A stretch of DNA of 64,000 nt from Seminavis robusta (lineage: Eukaryota > Bacillariophyta > Bacillariophyceae > Naviculales > Naviculaceae), in contig CAICTM010000179.1 of the NCBI GenBank assembly GCA_903772945.1, positions 1 to 64,000 on the forward strand, given 5' to 3'. The translations under genes and the position numbers were made by a program. Below the pieces are notes generated by a model. That model was given only the letters and a program-made list of their open reading frames with translations, did no database searches and was not told the DNA's origin. Shown here piece after piece: positions 61,753-64,000 of this stretch. Within the stretch, counting starts at the first letter, position 1. Every line of letters begins with the position of its first letter.

Positions 61753-64000
61753 TGGCCAGTGCTACGAGTGTTGTTCCTCATCCAGTCGTCAATTTTGGAA
61801 TGGCATCCAACGACACGAACACTATGAAGGTTCATGCGGCTCCAGAGGAAGAGGCAGCTGCTCCATTAATCACCACTACTCCCAAAGCCAAAAAGAAAAA
61901 TGGAGTCAAGGCTACTTCTGCTAATAGTAGGGCCAAGGCAACTCGCACTACTTCGGTACAAACAGCTCCCGTCGAAGGAGAAAATAATAAGCCCAGCAAT
62001 AAACCAAAGCACAAACGATCCAATTCCGATACCATGGGAATCTCCTCGAGTGATTTGTCTACCGCCAGTGCTCCCGTGACACCGACCCAAAAATCCGAGA
62101 ACAAACTGCTCCGAAAGGGATCCCTAACACCCACTACACGAGGAGCGCATCTCAAAAAGGGCGTGCAACGAGTCAAACGAGGGAATTCCTTTGATGGTGT
62201 TGGAGCTAGCAGCAACAGTAGCAGTCCAAAGCCAGAAAAACCAACCATGAAAAAGGCTCCCTCTCTAGGACAAATCAAGGGGAAAAAGAAGAAAGATTTG
62301 GTGCAACAAACGACAAAACGAATGAGTTCCAGTGTCTCCAAACTCAAGGCTGCCAAAGATCTAAGCCAATCGGTAGGGAGACTCAGTGCCAGCACGTCCA
62401 AGCTCAAAATATCCAAAGATCTTTCTGCCGTAGAACAGCAAACGGCCAAATGGCTTGCCATCAGCCTAGCCAAAATAAAAGCCGCCAATCAAGACTTGGA
62501 ATCCGGAGGTATCACTCCCATGCCACCAGCATCCGGACGACCTTCCCTGGAGAGCAACGACAATATGGAGCAAGAAGATGAATCCAATGGTCCGGGCAGT
62601 CCTGGAGCCGGAACACCCAGGTCTTCCGTGGCATCCTTGAAGCCGAAAACCAAGAATCGTGGCGGCAGTCCAGGAGCAAAATCACGATCGTCCGTGTCAT
62701 CGGTCAGATCCAAACAATCCAAGGGGAAATCCAAAGCCCGCGCCAAAAGCGTCATGCTGGGGAATAATTCAGCGTCTTCCTCCTCCTTGTCGCAGAACAA
62801 GAGACATTCCCATGGCACCAAGGTAGCACGACAACAAAGTCCACAACAGCAACGATTCATGTCGGAATCCGAACGACTCGCTCCCATTAGTGACAAAGTG
62901 GATACGGCATCGTCGAGGTCGTGTCGAACTGTTTCCGATTTAGAAGTCCGATTGGAAAGTCAACGAATGCTGGACGAAGGAGCATTTTATGATCCACAAA
63001 AGACTAAATCGACGGCTAGCGACGCACTCTCATCGACAATCCACGGTTCTGGCATTAGTAGTGCTGCTGCAAAAAAACAAGTCAGTAACAAGACATCGTT
63101 GGATTCGAAATCGGCACATGGGTTACCGACCAGTCTGTATGCGGCAGAGGCGGCAGCAAAAGCCCGTTCGTCGTTGCAGGAGCAAATGACCAATCAATCG
63201 GAACGAGTGCATCGACGACGCGCCCAGCAGACGGACGCCAATAACAACAAGCCCAAACCAGGAAACGTGACATTTTTTGGCAATCCGCTGCTCCCCATTG
63301 ATATTGTCGGAAAGATGCAGAAACTGCCCAAATTAAATTTGATGCATCACAAGGATGCTCTTCAAGTACTGGGATCCATCAACTCCATGAAACGACAACA
63401 ACTCAACGTGAAAATGGAATCAACGAATGCTTCCACCGCAGCTTTGCCGTTGTCGCGGAGTTTGACCAATCCCAGCAGCAGCAATAATGAAACTCCGTCG
63501 GAGGATGGAAAAGCAAAGACAGAATTAAAAGTCATTCAACTGCTCAAAACAGCCGGGACGGCAGCATCCGCAACACTCTCCATGACGGGCTTTAAAGGTG
63601 GCGATCCGGAAGATCAAATCAATCATGATCGCTCTTTGATTGTAGCTCCGTTTTATTTGCGAAATCACAGCAATTCCATGGTTCGAAGACGTCTGATCGG
63701 TGTCTTTGACGGTCACGCCGAACACGGATGCAGATTTGCCGAGCACTGTCAACAGCTATTGCCGAGCTTGCTCTCGCGCAAACTGTCGGAGGAATTCAAA
63801 AGGGCCGTGGAAGATATTTCGGCAGGCATCAAAACGGGGGAAGACGAGGTGGCAATCACGAAACGAGTGCTGATAGAATCCTTTGTCATTATGGATGAAT
63901 CCTCTCCCAGAGAGGCTACGGGGGGATGCACTGCTACCGTGGTCTACCAACAAGGCCAAAAAGTATTTATTGCTAATACGGGCGACAGTCGCTCGTTCAT
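61752..64000 (+). CDS. PP2C-type protein phosphatase with long disordered N-terminus (cut by window end)
   Basis: The frame is open from ATG 61752 to the end of the window, at least 749 codons, with no stop. The first 620 residues are Ser/Lys/Ala/Gln-rich and probably disordered. They include repeated KDLS..K-L-K words (SKLKAAKDLSQSVGRL, SKLKISKDLSAVEQQT) and an R-S-S-V-S-S-V-R-S-K-Q-S-K type basic patch. The PP2C domain then begins: HDRSLIVAPFYL, GVFDGHAEHGCRFAEHC (first metal-binding Asp at about 653), TGGCTATVVYQQG and FIANTGDSRSF, where the window ends. The remaining C-terminal motifs lie outside. The enzyme should be an Mg/Mn-dependent Ser/Thr phosphatase. The long tail may tether it to a target or to the cytoskeleton, but nothing specific was recognised. 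Confidence 0.85.
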   Translation, partial: MASATSVVPHPVVNFGMASNDTNTMKVHAAPEEEAAAPLITTTPKAKKKNGVKATSANSRAKATRTTSVQTAPVEGENNKPSNKPKHKRSNSDTMGISSSDLSTASAPVTPTQKSENKLLRKGSLTPTTRGAHLKKGVQRVKRGNSFDGVGASSNSSSPKPEKPTMKKAPSLGQIKGKKKKDLVQQTTKRMSSSVSKLKAAKDLSQSVGRLSASTSKLKISKDLSAVEQQTAKWLAISLAKIKAANQDLESGGITPMPPASGRPSLESNDNMEQEDESNGPGSPGAGTPRSSVASLKPKTKNRGGSPGAKSRSSVSSVRSKQSKGKSKARAKSVMLGNNSASSSSLSQNKRHSHGTKVARQQSPQQQRFMSESERLAPISDKVDTASSRSCRTVSDLEVRLESQRMLDEGAFYDPQKTKSTASDALSSTIHGSGISSAAAKKQVSNKTSLDSKSAHGLPTSLYAAEAAAKARSSLQEQMTNQSERVHRRRAQQTDANNNKPKPGNVTFFGNPLLPIDIVGKMQKLPKLNLMHHKDALQVLGSINSMKRQQLNVKMESTNASTAALPLSRSLTNPSSSNNETPSEDGKAKTELKVIQLLKTAGTAASATLSMTGFKGGDPEDQINHDRSLIVAPFYLRNHSNSMVRRRLIGVFDGHAEHGCRFAEHCQQLLPSLLSRKLSEEFKRAVEDISAGIKTGEDEVAITKRVLIESFVIMDESSPREATGGCTATVVYQQGQKVFIANTGDSRSF

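Noticed and set aside
1-64000. tRNA, rRNA, CRISPR array or integrase attachment site
   Set aside because: No cloverleaf-like arms with a GGTTCGA-type T-loop outside coding DNA, no rRNA-like stretch and no regularly spaced short repeats with unique spacers were found by eye.

Overview
The window looks like nuclear DNA of a diatom, probably a raphid pennate. Evidence: two violaxanthin de-epoxidase-like (VDL-type) genes whose products carry a signal peptide, a plastid transit peptide and a thylakoid-lumen signal; several presequences with the ASAFAP-like plastid motif (AAAFA, CSAFTP, STAFLVP); few short GT-AG introns (12 inferred, 68-261 bp); and a Crypton-type tyrosine-recombinase transposon. 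No prokaryotic or organellar features were seen, and no tRNA or rRNA gene was recognised.

Layout. 1-3.3 kb is gene-poor and rich in small inverted repeats. 3.3-22.2 kb is compact host DNA: a BRAP2-type E3 ligase, a LamG-like surface protein, a small membrane protein, an aquaglyceroporin with a very large extra loop, an MsrB-MsrA fusion, an isochorismatase-family hydrolase with an upstream plastid-targeting exon, the snoRNP factor BCD1, a hot-dog thioesterase and a MINDY-type deubiquitinase. 22.7-29.7 kb is an accessory block: an intact DDE-transposase-like gene, a Crypton with a spliced C-terminal DNA-binding domain, and a MITE-like element. 29.9-43.6 kb is one giant HECT ligase (HUWE1/UPL1/Tom1 type, 4560 aa). 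44.2-64 kb is compact again: a YbaK-OB-exonuclease fusion, a patatin, VDL copy 1, an AAK1/GAK-like kinase, a two-domain glyoxalase I, VDL copy 2 (inverted, with a frame break), a plastid-directed unknown, a membrane-anchored PP2C, an ArfGAP and a second PP2C that runs off the window.

Themes. Three genes concern ubiquitin: two ligases and a deubiquitinase. Several encode plastid or redox functions: the VDL pair, Msr, the isochorismatase-like protein and the exonuclease fusion. Kinase, phosphatase and ArfGAP genes suggest membrane-traffic signalling. Genes are often in head-to-head or tail-to-tail pairs with 40-550 bp between them. Two palindromic octamers, TACCGGTA and CTAGCTAG, are far above chance and lie almost only between genes.

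Splice junctions, starts and domain calls were read by eye from the sequence; no database search was possible.
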